Numbered from the stretch's first letter, positions 19,070 through 28,531 are shown. The stretch: DNA of 64,000 nucleotides from Serratia oryzae (GCF_001976145.1 NZ_MOXD01000005.1:1-64000); one strand, 5' to 3'. Notes: a model not told the origin generated them from the sequence alone. Numbers and translations: made by a program.

Positions 19070-20618
19070 GTTTAAAAAGCAGCTTACGCTCACCGATCTG
19101 ACGTTTATCGGCCTGGGCGCAATTTTTGGCTCCGGCTGGCTATTTGCTGCCAGCCACGTTTCCTCCATCGCCGGGCCTGCGGGGATCTACTCATGGCTGA
19201 TTGGTGGATTGGCAGTGTTGCTACTCGGCATCGTTTACTGTGAACTGGGCGCGGCATTACCCCGCGCTGGTGGCATTATCCGTTATCCGGTGTTTTCTCA
19301 CGGCGAACTGATGGGCTATTTATTGGGTTTTATCACCCTTATCGCCTTCTCCAGCCTGATTTCGATCGAAATCGTCGCCGCTCGCCAATATGCCGCCGCC
19401 TGGTTCCCGTTCCTTACTCAGCCAGGTTCTGGTGACCCAACGCTGATCGGCTGGCTGGTGCAATTGTTATTGCTGTGCTTTTTCTTTGCCCTTAACTATT
19501 ACAGCGTGAAAACCTTCGCCAAATCCAACAACCTGATCAGCGTGATCAAGTTCCTAGTGCCGTTACTGGTGATCGTGGTGCTGTTCACCTTTTTCAAACC
19601 GGAGAATTTGCACAGCCAGGGTTTCGCCCCTTTCGGCGCAGCCGGAGTTGAAGCGGCTATCTCGGCAGGCGGGATTATCTTCGCCTATCTTGGCCTGACG
19701 CCGATCATTTCGGTGGCCAGCGAGGTGCAAAAACCGCAGCGCACCATTCCGATCGCCTTGATTCTGTCGGTGGTGCTTTCCACCATTATTTACGTCCTGC
19801 TGCAACTGGCGTTCCTCGGCAGTATCCCGAGCGAAATGCTCGCCGATGGCTGGGCCGGTATCAGCAAACAATTCTCTCTGCCTTATCGTGATATTGCCGT
19901 CACCTTGGGTATGGGGTGGCTGGCCTTTATGGTGGTCAGCGATGCCATCATTTCACCCAGCGGAACCGGCAACATTTATATGAATGCCACACCGCGGGTT
20001 ATTTATGGCTGGGCACGCACCGGCACCTTTTTCAAAATATTCACCCGGGTTGACGGTGAGTCTGGTATCCCGCGTTACGCCTTATGGTTGACCTTCGGCT
20101 TATCCATTTTCTGGACGCTGCCGTTCCCGTCGTGGGAACGGTTGATCGGCGTGGTGTCCGCCGCGCTGGTGTTAAGCTATGCCATTGCCCCTGTTACCGC
20201 CGCAGGCTTACGCCGCAATGCAGCGGATCTGCCCCGGCCATTCCGGGTTCGTGGCTTTTGCGTGCTTGGGCCGCTGTCATTTATCATCTCGGCACTGATC
20301 GTCTACTGGTCCGGCTGGAATACCGTTTCCTGGCTGCTCGGCCTGCAGATCCTGATGTTCTTCATCTATATCCTGTTCAAGAATAAAGTCCCGACACACG
20401 CCGTTAGCCTGAAACAGCAGATCTACTCCTCTTTGTGGCTGATCGCATTCTACGCGCTGATTATCGTCGCCTCTTATCTCGGCAGTTTTGGCGGCATTGG
20501 TGCCATCAGCCACCCTTGGGACACCCTATTAGTCGCCGCCATTGCGCTAATCATCTACTACTGGGGAGCCTATACCTGTCTGCCTAAGGCAAACTTTGCC
20601 GGGGACGAAGAAGAATAA
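19053..20618 (+). CDS. APC-family amino acid permease, likely hydroxyproline uptake
   Basis: A 521-residue inner-membrane transporter with about 12 hydrophobic helices. The start LTDLTFIGLGAIFGSGWLFA carries the APC-superfamily GAIFGSG unwound-helix motif. The ATG at 19053 follows AAGGAACCGCTT; a longer open frame exists upstream but lies inside the ALDH gene. The cytosolic loops and tail are modest in size. Substrate assignment to hydroxyproline or proline derivatives is inferred purely from the operon, being followed 11 bases later by the reductase gene. Confidence 0.8.
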   Translation: MAIQGKFKKQLTLTDLTFIGLGAIFGSGWLFAASHVSSIAGPAGIYSWLIGGLAVLLLGIVYCELGAALPRAGGIIRYPVFSHGELMGYLLGFITLIAFSSLISIEIVAARQYAAAWFPFLTQPGSGDPTLIGWLVQLLLLCFFFALNYYSVKTFAKSNNLISVIKFLVPLLVIVVLFTFFKPENLHSQGFAPFGAAGVEAAISAGGIIFAYLGLTPIISVASEVQKPQRTIPIALILSVVLSTIIYVLLQLAFLGSIPSEMLADGWAGISKQFSLPYRDIAVTLGMGWLAFMVVSDAIISPSGTGNIYMNATPRVIYGWARTGTFFKIFTRVDGESGIPRYALWLTFGLSIFWTLPFPSWERLIGVVSAALVLSYAIAPVTAAGLRRNAADLPRPFRVRGFCVLGPLSFIISALIVYWSGWNTVSWLLGLQILMFFIYILFKNKVPTHAVSLKQQIYSSLWLIAFYALIIVASYLGSFGGIGAISHPWDTLLVAAIALIIYYWGAYTCLPKANFAGDEEE

Positions 20619-20629
20619 AGGAAGAGAAA

Positions 20630-21643
20630 ATGACTCAAACCGTAAATCTATCGCTGGACGAGGCTTATCAGTTAGCACACCGCGCATTACGCAGTAATGG
20701 CTTCAGCCAGGCACAGGCTCACGCTGTGGCGCAGAATGTCACCGCCGGGGAGCGAGACGGTTGCGCCTCCCATGGTTTGTACCGCGTCCTAGGCTGTGTG
20801 CGTTCGCTGCATGCGGGCAAGGTTTCCGCCGATGCCGAGCCGCGGTTGATCGATACCGCCCCCGCCATTCTGCAGGTGGATGCCGGAGCGGCCTTCTCTT
20901 TGCTGGCTTATCAAGCCGCTTTGCCTGCATTCATCGCTAAAGTACGCCACTGCGGCATCGCCGCACTTGCCATCAACCACTGTGTACACTTTTCTGCACT
21001 GTGGGCCGATATCGAGCCGCTGGTTGAACAAGGGCTGGTAGCGCTAGCCTGTACGCCAAGCCATGCCTGGGTGACGCCAGCAGGGGGAACCCAGCCGCTG
21101 TTTGGCACCAACCCGATCGCCTTTGGCTGGCCACGCCCGCAGCAGCCGCACTTTATCTTTGATATGGCCACCAGCGCCGCCGCACGCGGTGAGATTGAGC
21201 TGCATCGCCGGGCAGGCAAACCCCTGCCGGAAGGCTGGGGGATCGACCAGCAAGGCCGCCCCTCAACCGATGCAGCCAGCGTACTGCAAGGGGCGATGCT
21301 GACCTTCGGCGGCCATAAAGGCTCTGCGCTGGCGGCCATGGTGGAACTGCTTGCCGGGCCACTGATTGGTGATATGACCAGCCAGGAGTCGCTGGCTTAC
21401 GACGCCCAAACCGGCTCATCCCCTTACGGCGGTGAACTGATTATTGCCATGGATCCCGTTCGTTTTCTCGGTGCCGAACAGCCAGCACATTTCGCCCGTG
21501 CGGAAACTCTGTTCGCCAACATGCAGGCACAGGGTGCGCGTATCCCGGGAGAGCGGCGTTTTCAGGCTCGACAACGCAGCATGCAGTACGGCGTTACGCT
21601 GCCACAAACGTTATACGATGAAATTGTGGCGCTATGCCGCTGA
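20630..21643 (+). CDS. Ldh-family oxidoreductase, likely 1-pyrroline-2-carboxylate reductase
   Basis: A 337-residue NAD(P)-dependent enzyme of the malate/L-lactate dehydrogenase-like (YlbC/DpkA) family. Signatures: ERDGCASHGLYR near residue 43, the INHCVHFSALW segment carrying the catalytic histidine, LFGTNPIAFGWP and FGGHKGSALAAMVELLAG. In related clusters this family reduces 1-pyrroline-2-carboxylate to L-proline in trans-3-hydroxyproline use. It ends the rightward hydroxyproline operon, with GGAAGAGAAA just before the ATG. No trans-3-hydroxyproline dehydratase is seen in the window, so its true substrate here is uncertain. Confidence 0.78.
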   Translation: MTQTVNLSLDEAYQLAHRALRSNGFSQAQAHAVAQNVTAGERDGCASHGLYRVLGCVRSLHAGKVSADAEPRLIDTAPAILQVDAGAAFSLLAYQAALPAFIAKVRHCGIAALAINHCVHFSALWADIEPLVEQGLVALACTPSHAWVTPAGGTQPLFGTNPIAFGWPRPQQPHFIFDMATSAAARGEIELHRRAGKPLPEGWGIDQQGRPSTDAASVLQGAMLTFGGHKGSALAAMVELLAGPLIGDMTSQESLAYDAQTGSSPYGGELIIAMDPVRFLGAEQPAHFARAETLFANMQAQGARIPGERRFQARQRSMQYGVTLPQTLYDEIVALCR

Positions 21644-21652
21644 GAGGCAACA

Positions 21653-21673
21653 GGCCCGCGCTGACGGCGGGCC
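21653..21673. terminator. GC-rich hairpin between convergent genes
   Basis: GGCCCGC pairs with GCGGGCC around a 7-base loop, midway between the converging reductase and universal-stress genes. There is no T-run on either side, so termination strength is uncertain. Confidence 0.5.
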
Positions 21674-21679
21674 GATGAG

Positions 21680-22108
21680 TTATCTGATCACCATCACCGA
21701 CGTTTTGGCATGGCGCACAATGGCTGCGGCGTTGGAGCCCAGGAGATAGGTCTTCACACTTGGGCGACGGGAACCAATCACGATCAGATCGGCTTCAATC
21801 TCTTCGGCGAGCAGTAACACTTCGTCACGCGGTGAACCAAAGCTGATGGTATACGCCAAGCGCTCCAACGGCAGATCAATTTCCGCCATGATTTTCTTCA
21901 GCCCTTCAACCGCTTTCACTTCGGCCTGATTTTCAAACTCTTTGATACCAAAGGAATAAGCAGTGACAAACGCTGAAGCATCCGGTAACGCATGGAAGAA
22001 ATGTACCTTGGCCCCGGACATTTTTGCCAGATACTCGACATGCTTAAGGGCATGTTCGGTCAATACATCTTCTGAAATATCTACCGGTACTAAAATGGTC
22101 TTGTACAT
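21680..22108 (-). CDS. uspF: Universal stress protein, UspF/UspG type
   Basis: A 142-residue cytoplasmic protein of the UspA superfamily. It begins YKTILVPVDISEDVLTEHAL and carries the ATP-binding ending VIGSRRPSVKTYLLGSNAAA with the G-2x-G-9x-G(S/T)-like pattern seen in nucleotide-binding members. The ATG at 22108 has AAGGG 7 bases upstream; an in-frame TTG two codons earlier is less likely. It resembles E. coli UspF more than UspA. The role in stress survival is known only for the family. Confidence 0.85.
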   Translation of the reverse strand: MYKTILVPVDISEDVLTEHALKHVEYLAKMSGAKVHFFHALPDASAFVTAYSFGIKEFENQAEVKAVEGLKKIMAEIDLPLERLAYTISFGSPRDEVLLLAEEIEADLIVIGSRRPSVKTYLLGSNAAAIVRHAKTSVMVIR

Positions 22109-22857
22109 GTTCAATCCCTTCTTTATTTACCGTGATGAACCCAAGTTTACTGCCAGGCAATACGATGGTGAATCGGCTTATATCGCTTTTGTGAGGCAAG
22201 GCAGGAGAAGAGCCCATCGCCATGATCTGCATCTGTTAGCCTGTTATGCTTAAAAAGGCTTTGGCGCTAGTCAGATGTTTTGCAGACCCAGGCTCTCGTT
22301 CGACGTACTCTCATTTCACCTCGCCCCAAATAGCCTAGATGCAAAATCCCCTCCCACCGTTTATTAAATCAATGATTTTTATTTTTGTGAGCGAGAGCGC
22401 AAAACCAAAGAAAGATGCGCGGCGAAGCAGCGAATCTGCCGCTCAGGCACGCCAGCCGCCGCCATAAACTGATTAAAACTCAACTGCCCTTGCAGAAATC
22501 AATCCCAATCACACTCCCTGCTGCTTCACGCGGCACCCAGTGTTTAGCGGTTAACTTGCATTAGTTTTTTTCATGCGAATTTTGCAACATGCTGTTTAAT
22601 CAATAAGATAAGACTTTACCGCCCTGTTCATTTGCTATGGCAAAGAGTAATCTTCCGCCCCTTGGTCGTCCGATTTGCTGCCAAAGTGTAAAGAATAATC
22701 GACTTTTACCTCGCGCATAAATGTTGTAAATATGTTGCATAAAGATGGCGATATTGAGTTACCTTACTAACACCGGAGCGCCCGGATAAACACATAAAAA
22801 AGAGCCACTTCAGAGCTCACAATTTCACTCATGACAGGTAAAACAGGACATCATCAG
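22109..22857. other. Long upstream region of cycA
   Basis: A 749-base region between divergent uspF and cycA. It must hold both promoters and the cycA leader, which in enterics is a target of the GcvB small RNA. The CA-rich leader near 22775-22800 would fit such pairing, but this is not demonstrated. No gene was recognised. Confidence 0.4.
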
Positions 22858-24255
22858 ATGGTAGATCATTCTAAAATAACCACAGATGCCACCACGGGAT
22901 CAGAAGATCATCTAAGACGAAACCTTACCAACCGACATATCCAACTGATTGCCATCGGTGGTGCCATTGGTACCGGTTTGTTTATGGGCTCCGGTAAAAC
23001 CATCAGTCTGGCTGGCCCCTCGATTATTTTTGTGTACATGATCATCGGCTTTATGCTGTTTTTCGTGATGCGCGCGATGGGTGAATTGCTGCTTTCCAAT
23101 CTGCAATATAAGTCCTTCAGCGACTTTGCTGCCGATCTGCTCGGGCCTTGGGCCGGTTTTTTCACCGGCTGGACCTATTGGTTCTGTTGGGTGGTCACCG
23201 GGATTGCCGACGTGGTTGCCATCACCGCCTACGCCCAGTTCTGGTTCCCCGATCTGTCGCAATGGATCGCTTCGTTACTGTGCGTGTTGCTGCTGCTCAG
23301 CCTTAATCTGGCAACGGTAAAAATGTTCGGTGAAATGGAGTTCTGGTTCGCGATGATCAAAATCGTCGCGATTGTCGGCCTGATCGTTGCCGGTTTGGTG
23401 ATGGTAGCCATGCAATTCGAGTCACCTAACGGCAGCGTCGCTTCATTTTCTCATCTGTGGAATGACGGCGGTATGTTCCCAAAAGGCATCAGCGGCTTCT
23501 TTGCTGGCTTCCAGATTGCGGTATTCGCCTTCGTCGGGATCGAGCTAGTGGGCACCACGGCGGCGGAAACTAAAGATCCGGAAAAAGTGCTGCCGCGGGC
23601 GATCAACTCCATTCCAATCCGTATCATCATGTTCTATGTGTTTGCACTGATCGTCATTATGTCGGTAACGCCATGGAGCTCCGTGGTTGCCGACAAGAGC
23701 CCGTTTGTTGAGCTGTTTGTGCTGATTGGCCTGCCTGCAGCGGCCAGCGTCATTAACTTTGTGGTACTGACCTCTGCAGCCTCTTCCGCCAACAGTGGTG
23801 TATTCTCCACCAGCCGTATGCTGTTTGGCCTGGCGCAGGAAGGCGATGCGCCAAAATCGTTCGCCACGCTTTCCAAGCGCGCGGTACCGGCCAACGGCCT
23901 GACCTTCTCCTGCATCTGTCTGTTGGGCGGCGTGGTGCTGATTTACCTGATCCCGAACGTGATGACGGTATTCACCCTGGTTACCACCGTGTCAGCGATC
24001 CTGTTCATGTTCGTCTGGACCATTATTTTGTGCTCATATCTGGTTTACCGTAAACAGCGCCCGGCGTTGCACCAGAAATCGATCTACAAAATGCCTGCCG
24101 GTAAGCTGATGTGCTGGGTATGTATGGCATTCTTCGTATTCGTGTTGGTGCTGCTATCACTGCGCGATGATACCCGCCAGGCACTGGTGGTGACGCCGCT
24201 GTGGTTTATCATTCTGGGGATCGGTTATCAGTTTGTCCGCCGCAAAAGGGCCTGA
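22858..24255 (+). CDS. cycA: D-serine/D-alanine/glycine:proton symporter
   Basis: A 465-residue inner-membrane APC-family permease. Sequence matches E. coli CycA closely throughout, for example LRRNLTNRHIQLIAIGGAIG near the start and MPAGKLMCWVCMAFFVFV near the end. About 12 membrane helices. It imports glycine, D-alanine, D-serine and the antibiotic D-cycloserine in E. coli. The ATG at 22858 (MVDHSK) is chosen because it matches the E. coli start and follows CAGGA; an upstream in-frame ATG adds 9 residues. It is monocistronic, with a strong terminator directly after. Confidence 0.95.
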   Translation: MVDHSKITTDATTGSEDHLRRNLTNRHIQLIAIGGAIGTGLFMGSGKTISLAGPSIIFVYMIIGFMLFFVMRAMGELLLSNLQYKSFSDFAADLLGPWAGFFTGWTYWFCWVVTGIADVVAITAYAQFWFPDLSQWIASLLCVLLLLSLNLATVKMFGEMEFWFAMIKIVAIVGLIVAGLVMVAMQFESPNGSVASFSHLWNDGGMFPKGISGFFAGFQIAVFAFVGIELVGTTAAETKDPEKVLPRAINSIPIRIIMFYVFALIVIMSVTPWSSVVADKSPFVELFVLIGLPAAASVINFVVLTSAASSANSGVFSTSRMLFGLAQEGDAPKSFATLSKRAVPANGLTFSCICLLGGVVLIYLIPNVMTVFTLVTTVSAILFMFVWTIILCSYLVYRKQRPALHQKSIYKMPAGKLMCWVCMAFFVFVLVLLSLRDDTRQALVVTPLWFIILGIGYQFVRRKRA

Positions 24256-24270
24256 GTGATGTGATAACTG

Positions 24271-24307
24271 CAACGCCGCGTTCTAACGCGGCGTTGTTAT
24301 TTTTGGC
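24271..24307 (+). terminator. Intrinsic terminator of cycA
   Basis: CAACGCCGCGT pairs perfectly with ACGCGGCGTTG around a short loop and is followed by TTATTTTT. It begins 16 bases after the cycA stop. Confidence 0.88.
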
Positions 24308-24316
24308 TTGGGGTAT

Positions 24317-25240
24317 TCAAGAATCTGAGTTCGATTGCAGCCAGGCGATCACTTTAGCTACCGGGCTACCAGGCATTACTTTCTGTGGCGTCAACACACA
24401 GTAACCACTGCCATCTTGTTGAAAACCAAAGGGGGCGGTTAATAAACCCGCCTTGATGTCATCACGCACATGTTGCCAAGGGCCAATGGCAATACCAACT
24501 CCCGCCACTGCGGCTTGCAGGCTAAAATAGAAATGATCGAAATGCTGTTGTGGCTGATTGGCCAGTGCGATCCCCTGCGACTCAGCCCAATCGTGCCAGG
24601 CTTGCGGGCGGGTGGAAGTATGCAACAGCAGTGCGTCATCGCGTAAACGCTTTTCCACACCATTATCTACGACAAACTGATCGAGCATCTCAGGTTTGCA
24701 TACCGGCCCTACCTTTTCGATAAATAAAGGCTCGCTGTGCACACTACTGCCCCAGTCAAAATCATTACGGCGTATTGCTACCGTCGTTCCATCGCGAAAA
24801 GAAAATGCTCCTCCCCCCGCAACCAGTTGCAGATTGATATCAGGGAATGCCTCTTGAAAAGCAGGTAAGCGCGGAATCAGCCAGCGCATCAGCAAGGTGG
24901 GTTCGCAAGACAACACTATCGGCGCATCCTGCGCCTGTTGGTACAACTCCTGAATGGTATCTTCCAGTATGCCGAACGCCTGTTGCGTTGCTTGATATAA
25001 CTTGCGGCCTGCCGACGTCAGAAATACCCGCCGATGACGACGTTCAAACAGTGCTACCCCGAGCTCATCCTCAAGTGCACGTACCGCTCTGCTCACCGCA
25101 CCATGCGTCAGGCTCAAACGGTGTGCCGCCAGCGTAAAACTCTCCTGACATGCAGCAGCCTCAAAGCAGCGTAATCCGCCTAATGACAGTTGCCGCCCGA
25201 CCTTGCGTGAGTATTTCTCACCAGTCCGGTCAGTTTTCAT
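24317..25240 (-). CDS. LysR-family transcriptional regulator (GcvA-like)
   Basis: A 307-residue regulator. The N-terminal winged helix-turn-helix spans about 19-80 (AAACQESFTLAAHRLSLTHG, then AVSRAVRALEDELGVALFER). The rest is the LysR effector domain, which starts at VLSCEPTLLMRWLIPRL and is of the GcvA/AmpR type (MRWLIPRLPAFQ). The ATG at 25240 follows GGAGACAAACG; a longer frame upstream lacks a site. It is divergent from the LysE-type exporter gene with 67 bases between, so it most likely controls that gene. Confidence 0.87.
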   Translation of the reverse strand: MKTDRTGEKYSRKVGRQLSLGGLRCFEAAACQESFTLAAHRLSLTHGAVSRAVRALEDELGVALFERRHRRVFLTSAGRKLYQATQQAFGILEDTIQELYQQAQDAPIVLSCEPTLLMRWLIPRLPAFQEAFPDINLQLVAGGGAFSFRDGTTVAIRRNDFDWGSSVHSEPLFIEKVGPVCKPEMLDQFVVDNGVEKRLRDDALLLHTSTRPQAWHDWAESQGIALANQPQQHFDHFYFSLQAAVAGVGIAIGPWQHVRDDIKAGLLTAPFGFQQDGSGYCVLTPQKVMPGSPVAKVIAWLQSNSDS

Positions 25241-25307
25241 CGTTTGTCTCCACGTGCAGTTTTCTTTATAAATCAATTACCAATTTCAATCACTGTACAA
25301 AATAACC

Positions 25308-25925
25308 ATGACCGAACTCTTAGCCGTCTTCATTATTACCTTATTCGCGGTGATCAGCCCTGGGCCAGATTTTGCCATGGTATCGCGCAATAGCCTGTTG
25401 CTCTCACGCCGTGCCGGGTTGCTGAATGCCTGCGGTATTGGCGCCAGTGTATTAATTCATGTCTCTTATACCCTTATCGGCGTCGGAATGCTGATACTAC
25501 AATCTTTATGGCTGTTTTCTGTATTCAAGATAGTCAGTGCAATCTGGTTGGTCTACCTGGGCGTCAGCCTGCTGCGCCAGGCAAACCACCCCTTGAGGCC
25601 ACAAACCTCGGCCCCATCCGATGATTTAAGCGCACTAAAAACCGGCTTTCTGACTAACCTACTGAATCCAAAAGCCACTCTGTTTATTGTCAGCCTGTTT
25701 GTGCAAGTGGTGAATCCTCAAACGCCACTCGCGGTACAAATCGGCTACGGGCTGTTTATTTCATTAGCTCATGTTGCCTGGTTCAGCCTCGTGGCACTGT
25801 TCTTTTCGTCACCGGGTATCAACGCTCAATTCCTGCGCATACGTAAAACTATCGACCGATTATTCGGTGGAGTTCTGATCGTCTTCGGCACCTTACTGCT
25901 CGCCAGTAACCTTAAGCCGCAGTGA
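25308..25925 (+). CDS. LysE/RhtB-family amino acid exporter
   Basis: A 205-residue inner-membrane protein with about six hydrophobic helices. The N-terminal signature AVISPGPDFAMVSRNSLL is diagnostic of the LysE/RhtB superfamily. FLTNLLNPKATLFIVSLF is a second conserved segment. Such proteins export amino acids or derivatives. The substrate is unknown. It is paired head-to-head with a LysR regulator. Confidence 0.88.
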   Translation: MTELLAVFIITLFAVISPGPDFAMVSRNSLLLSRRAGLLNACGIGASVLIHVSYTLIGVGMLILQSLWLFSVFKIVSAIWLVYLGVSLLRQANHPLRPQTSAPSDDLSALKTGFLTNLLNPKATLFIVSLFVQVVNPQTPLAVQIGYGLFISLAHVAWFSLVALFFSSPGINAQFLRIRKTIDRLFGGVLIVFGTLLLASNLKPQ

Positions 25926-26130
25926 ACTGGCCGCTAAAGCCGCCATGACGCTGAAAAAGCCATCAATCATCATCTAGAGTGATTCTTCAGGGTCGAACAT
26001 CCATCGGCCCCATCTTGTTGCTGAACTAGCGCAAGGTTAAAATACCCTTTAGCCTGAACGTCAGTGTTCTGCCTGCCCAGAGTCAAGGTCAGGCGTTTTG
26101 TTTTTGCGTATTGCAAAAGGAAATAAGTCA

Positions 26131-26475
26131 GTGTCTAAAGATTTTGATGAACTAATAAGAGACATGGATCTTATTATTGAGAATGTAGACAGTTTCAAGG
26201 CTATGGCCCCCCGCGCACCTCAGCCAACGGCGGAACCGCCAGCAATTCATTATTACGATTCGTTCTGCGAAAACATTGCGCTGAAAGTGGTACTGAAAGT
26301 GCTGCTCTCATCAGTGGACAAAATCGTGAAGGTACAGATCGCCAACAAAGTTGAACAGGAAATTGCCCAAATTGAACAACAAGTCGTGCGTGCCGGTGGC
26401 GGCCCGGTCGCTGCGGAAGATCTGGCGCAAATGACCCACTATGTGCGCCGTACCGTCAGTGATTTACTGGACTAG
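26131..26475 (+). CDS. Hypothetical protein, 114 residues
   Basis: I do not recognise this protein. The GTG start at 26131 is chosen because AAAAGG lies about 10 bases upstream. It is soluble, with an acidic N-terminus (DFDELIRDMDLIIENVD), a proline/alanine-rich linker near 30-45 and a helical C-terminal half with a heptad-like run (VEQEIAQIEQQVV), suggesting a small coiled-coil protein. It is isolated, with 200 bases before it and an opposed gene after it. Confidence 0.6.
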   Translation: MSKDFDELIRDMDLIIENVDSFKAMAPRAPQPTAEPPAIHYYDSFCENIALKVVLKVLLSSVDKIVKVQIANKVEQEIAQIEQQVVRAGGGPVAAEDLAQMTHYVRRTVSDLLD

Positions 26476-26553
26476 GGTGGCAATAGATCAGCCTTGCAGG
26501 TACTGCACTTTTGCCTTCAAACAGCTTAGCCTTCGCGGGTTATTGTTGAAGAT

Positions 26554-26790
26554 TTAAGAGGCATAAGAAAAACGTTTTGGCGGTAAATCCAACGCTTTGT
26601 TCTTGGTAACCTTAACCGCTTTAGCGGGATCGCCTGCAATAAACTCCAGTGTGGGTGAATAGTAAAAGGGTAACCAAGCCTCGTAACTGCTCTCCCACTC
26701 CCATTTTACCGGGCATGGCCACAGAATATCCTCATACAGAATGTAATAGATCCACCGCCCATGTGGGCGGCGCGGTTTGACTTTTTTCAT
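26554..26790 (-). CDS. Hypothetical aromatic-rich protein, 78 residues
   Basis: Unrecognised. The predicted product is rich in tryptophan, tyrosine and proline (WIYYILYEDILWPCPVKWEW) and basic at both ends. The ATG at 26790 overlaps the stop (ATGA) of a 19-codon open stub ending DHWAENYMRWVRELLMAL, as if this were the second gene of a truncated pair. An alternative TTG start at 26850 has no ribosome site either. It may be a remnant of a larger lost locus. Confidence 0.45.
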   Translation of the reverse strand: MKKVKPRRPHGRWIYYILYEDILWPCPVKWEWESSYEAWLPFYYSPTLEFIAGDPAKAVKVTKNKALDLPPKRFSYAS

Positions 26791-27103
26791 AGTGCCATCA
26801 GTAACTCTCTTACCCAGCGCATATAGTTTTCTGCCCAATGATCCAATCAATCAAATAGCTATACTAACTCAGCAAAGCCATCTGAGGCGAGAAACACCAG
26901 TTTCTGCTTGATTGCCATTAATTATAAAACAAGGACGGCGAGCTGGCTAAAACCTATGAAGGCGATCACGCAAATGGGATGGGAGGTATCAAGCTATGCG
27001 GGCCATGACCATAGAAAACTGTAACACCGCGATTTCACACGGTGGTAACAGTGTTTCCCTGTTGAGGAGCAACACAAGCTTTTGGGTGCTGTTTGGAGGT
27101 TAA

Positions 27104-27442
27104 ATGTACAGCGACCTCCTCGGCATTTTAGATCGATTTGTGGATTTTCTCACCGTGTTGGGCGTCGTTTTCCCACGAATCATTGGCGTTATGCTGGTGG
27201 ACTATTACCTTTTGCGCACCCACAGAAATGCTTTGGATGCTAGCCGCCTAGCAGGGAAACTGCCACAAGAAACGCCGCTTATTGGTTGGGTTGCCATTAT
27301 AGCCAGCATAGGCGGCAGCGTGATTGGGCTAGTAACTGAATGGGGTGTACCCACCCTCAACTCATTGCTGGCAGCCAGCCTGATTTACTGGTTGCTGAAA
27401 CTGCTGCTTGGGCAAGCCACCAGCTTGCAAACTGCGCAATAG
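27104..27442 (+). pseudogene. C-terminal fragment of an NCS1 purine/cytosine-type permease
   Basis: 112 codons matching the last quarter of NCS1-family permeases: FVDFLTVLGVVFPRIIGVML followed by VDYYLLRTHR, then two hydrophobic helices. Full-length members have over 400 residues, so roughly the first three quarters are missing. No remnant of the missing part was seen in the 250 bases upstream. It is a degenerate relic beside another damaged gene (cobU). Confidence 0.75.
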
Positions 27443-27534
27443 CCAAACGATTTTTACCAGTACCCTCCATCCTTTGTGAGGGTACTATTGGCCAACGTTT
27501 GCCCATGCTGCACCAGAAATAATCGCATCATCAC

Positions 27535-28281
27535 TCACAGTAGCGCTATTAAAAACACCAGTTCGGCCACTTCCACCGCCGCCCCCAGCGTATCACCGGT
27601 TTGCCCGCCCAAACGGCGGTGCAAATAGGCTCGTAATAACAACACGGCGATCAGCGTATACCCCAGCGCGATCATGCCGTTACCCTGCCCTAACAGCATC
27701 ACCATCACGGCAGCACAGGCCAGCGTGGTTGCCGTTTGCACGCCGTTGATCCGGCCAATATACAGGTTCCCCAAGCCATCGCCCTCGCGGGCATAACGCT
27801 GGCGATACATCAGCAGTACCATTAACGAGCGCCCAACCACGCTTGCCGCGATCAGCGTAGCCAGCATCGGCAGCCCACGCAGCGCCAGTTCGCTAACCAC
27901 CAGCACTTTTGCCAACACAATAAACACCAGTGCCAATCCGCCGCTGGTTCCCAGGCGGCTGTCACGCATAATCTCCAGCATGTGTTCCCTGCTGCGGGCA
28001 GAAAACACCCCGTCACAGGTATCGGCCAGCCCATCGAGATGAAATGCCCCGGTGACTAGCGCCAAAGCCAGCACGTAAGCCAATGCCGCCAGCGGGAACC
28101 CGCACCAGGGAGCCAGCAAGATAAACACCCCGCCGCCAATGGCACCGACGATCGCACCAATCAGCGGAAACCCCACGATGCCACGCTTGTAGTCATCCAG
28201 TTCAAGCCCCTGTATCCAGCGAGCAGGTACCGGAATACGCGTCATAGACTGCAAGGTGGCTAAAAACAGACGTAGCCTCAT
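27535..28281 (-). CDS. cobS: Adenosylcobinamide-GDP ribazoletransferase (cobalamin synthase)
   Basis: A 248-residue integral membrane enzyme joining adenosylcobinamide-GDP and alpha-ribazole in the last part of B12 assembly. The signatures are TRIPVP near the start, [14 protein letters not shown], and the aspartate-rich [17 protein letters not shown]. Several hydrophobic helices; length equals the family norm. The start at 28281 (MRLRLFL) follows GAGG. It lies downstream of a disrupted cobU and no cobT follows, so the usual cobUST set is broken here although cobS itself looks intact. Confidence 0.92.
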   Translation of the reverse strand: MRLRLFLATLQSMTRIPVPARWIQGLELDDYKRGIVGFPLIGAIVGAIGGGVFILLAPWCGFPLAALAYVLALALVTGAFHLDGLADTCDGVFSARSREHMLEIMRDSRLGTSGGLALVFIVLAKVLVVSELALRGLPMLATLIAASVVGRSLMVLLMYRQRYAREGDGLGNLYIGRINGVQTATTLACAAVMVMLLGQGNGMIALGYTLIAVLLLRAYLHRRLGGQTGDTLGAAVEVAELVFLIALL

Positions 28282-28475
28282 TTGATTTTTACCTCGAAAC
28301 CAGAGAACACCCAAAATACCGTTTCGGCGGCAGCGGCCAAGCGTTGATTGAATCGGCCAGCAGTATCACGAAAATGCCGCGCCAAACGGTTTTCCGGCAC
28401 AATACCCATGCGCAACGCGTTAGTGACCAGATCAATCGTCGCCGAGCTACGAGCATCGCTAGTCATTAGAATCAC
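28278..28475 (-). pseudogene. cobU: cobU with large in-frame internal deletion
   Basis: A 65-codon open frame starting at GTG. Its first residues [11 protein letters not shown] resemble the CobU N-terminus (MILVTGGARSG), and from VTN through [15 protein letters not shown] to SGFEVKIK it matches the CobU C-terminus. About 110 central codons are missing, and the P-loop GGARSGKS is mutated. The bifunctional kinase/guanylyltransferase activity must be lost. Its stop overlaps the cobS start as in intact operons. Confidence 0.75.
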
Positions 28476-28531
28476 AAAGCACTCTCTTCTTGACGGCTGC
28501 TCATGATAAAATTTAAATTAATATCAATAAA

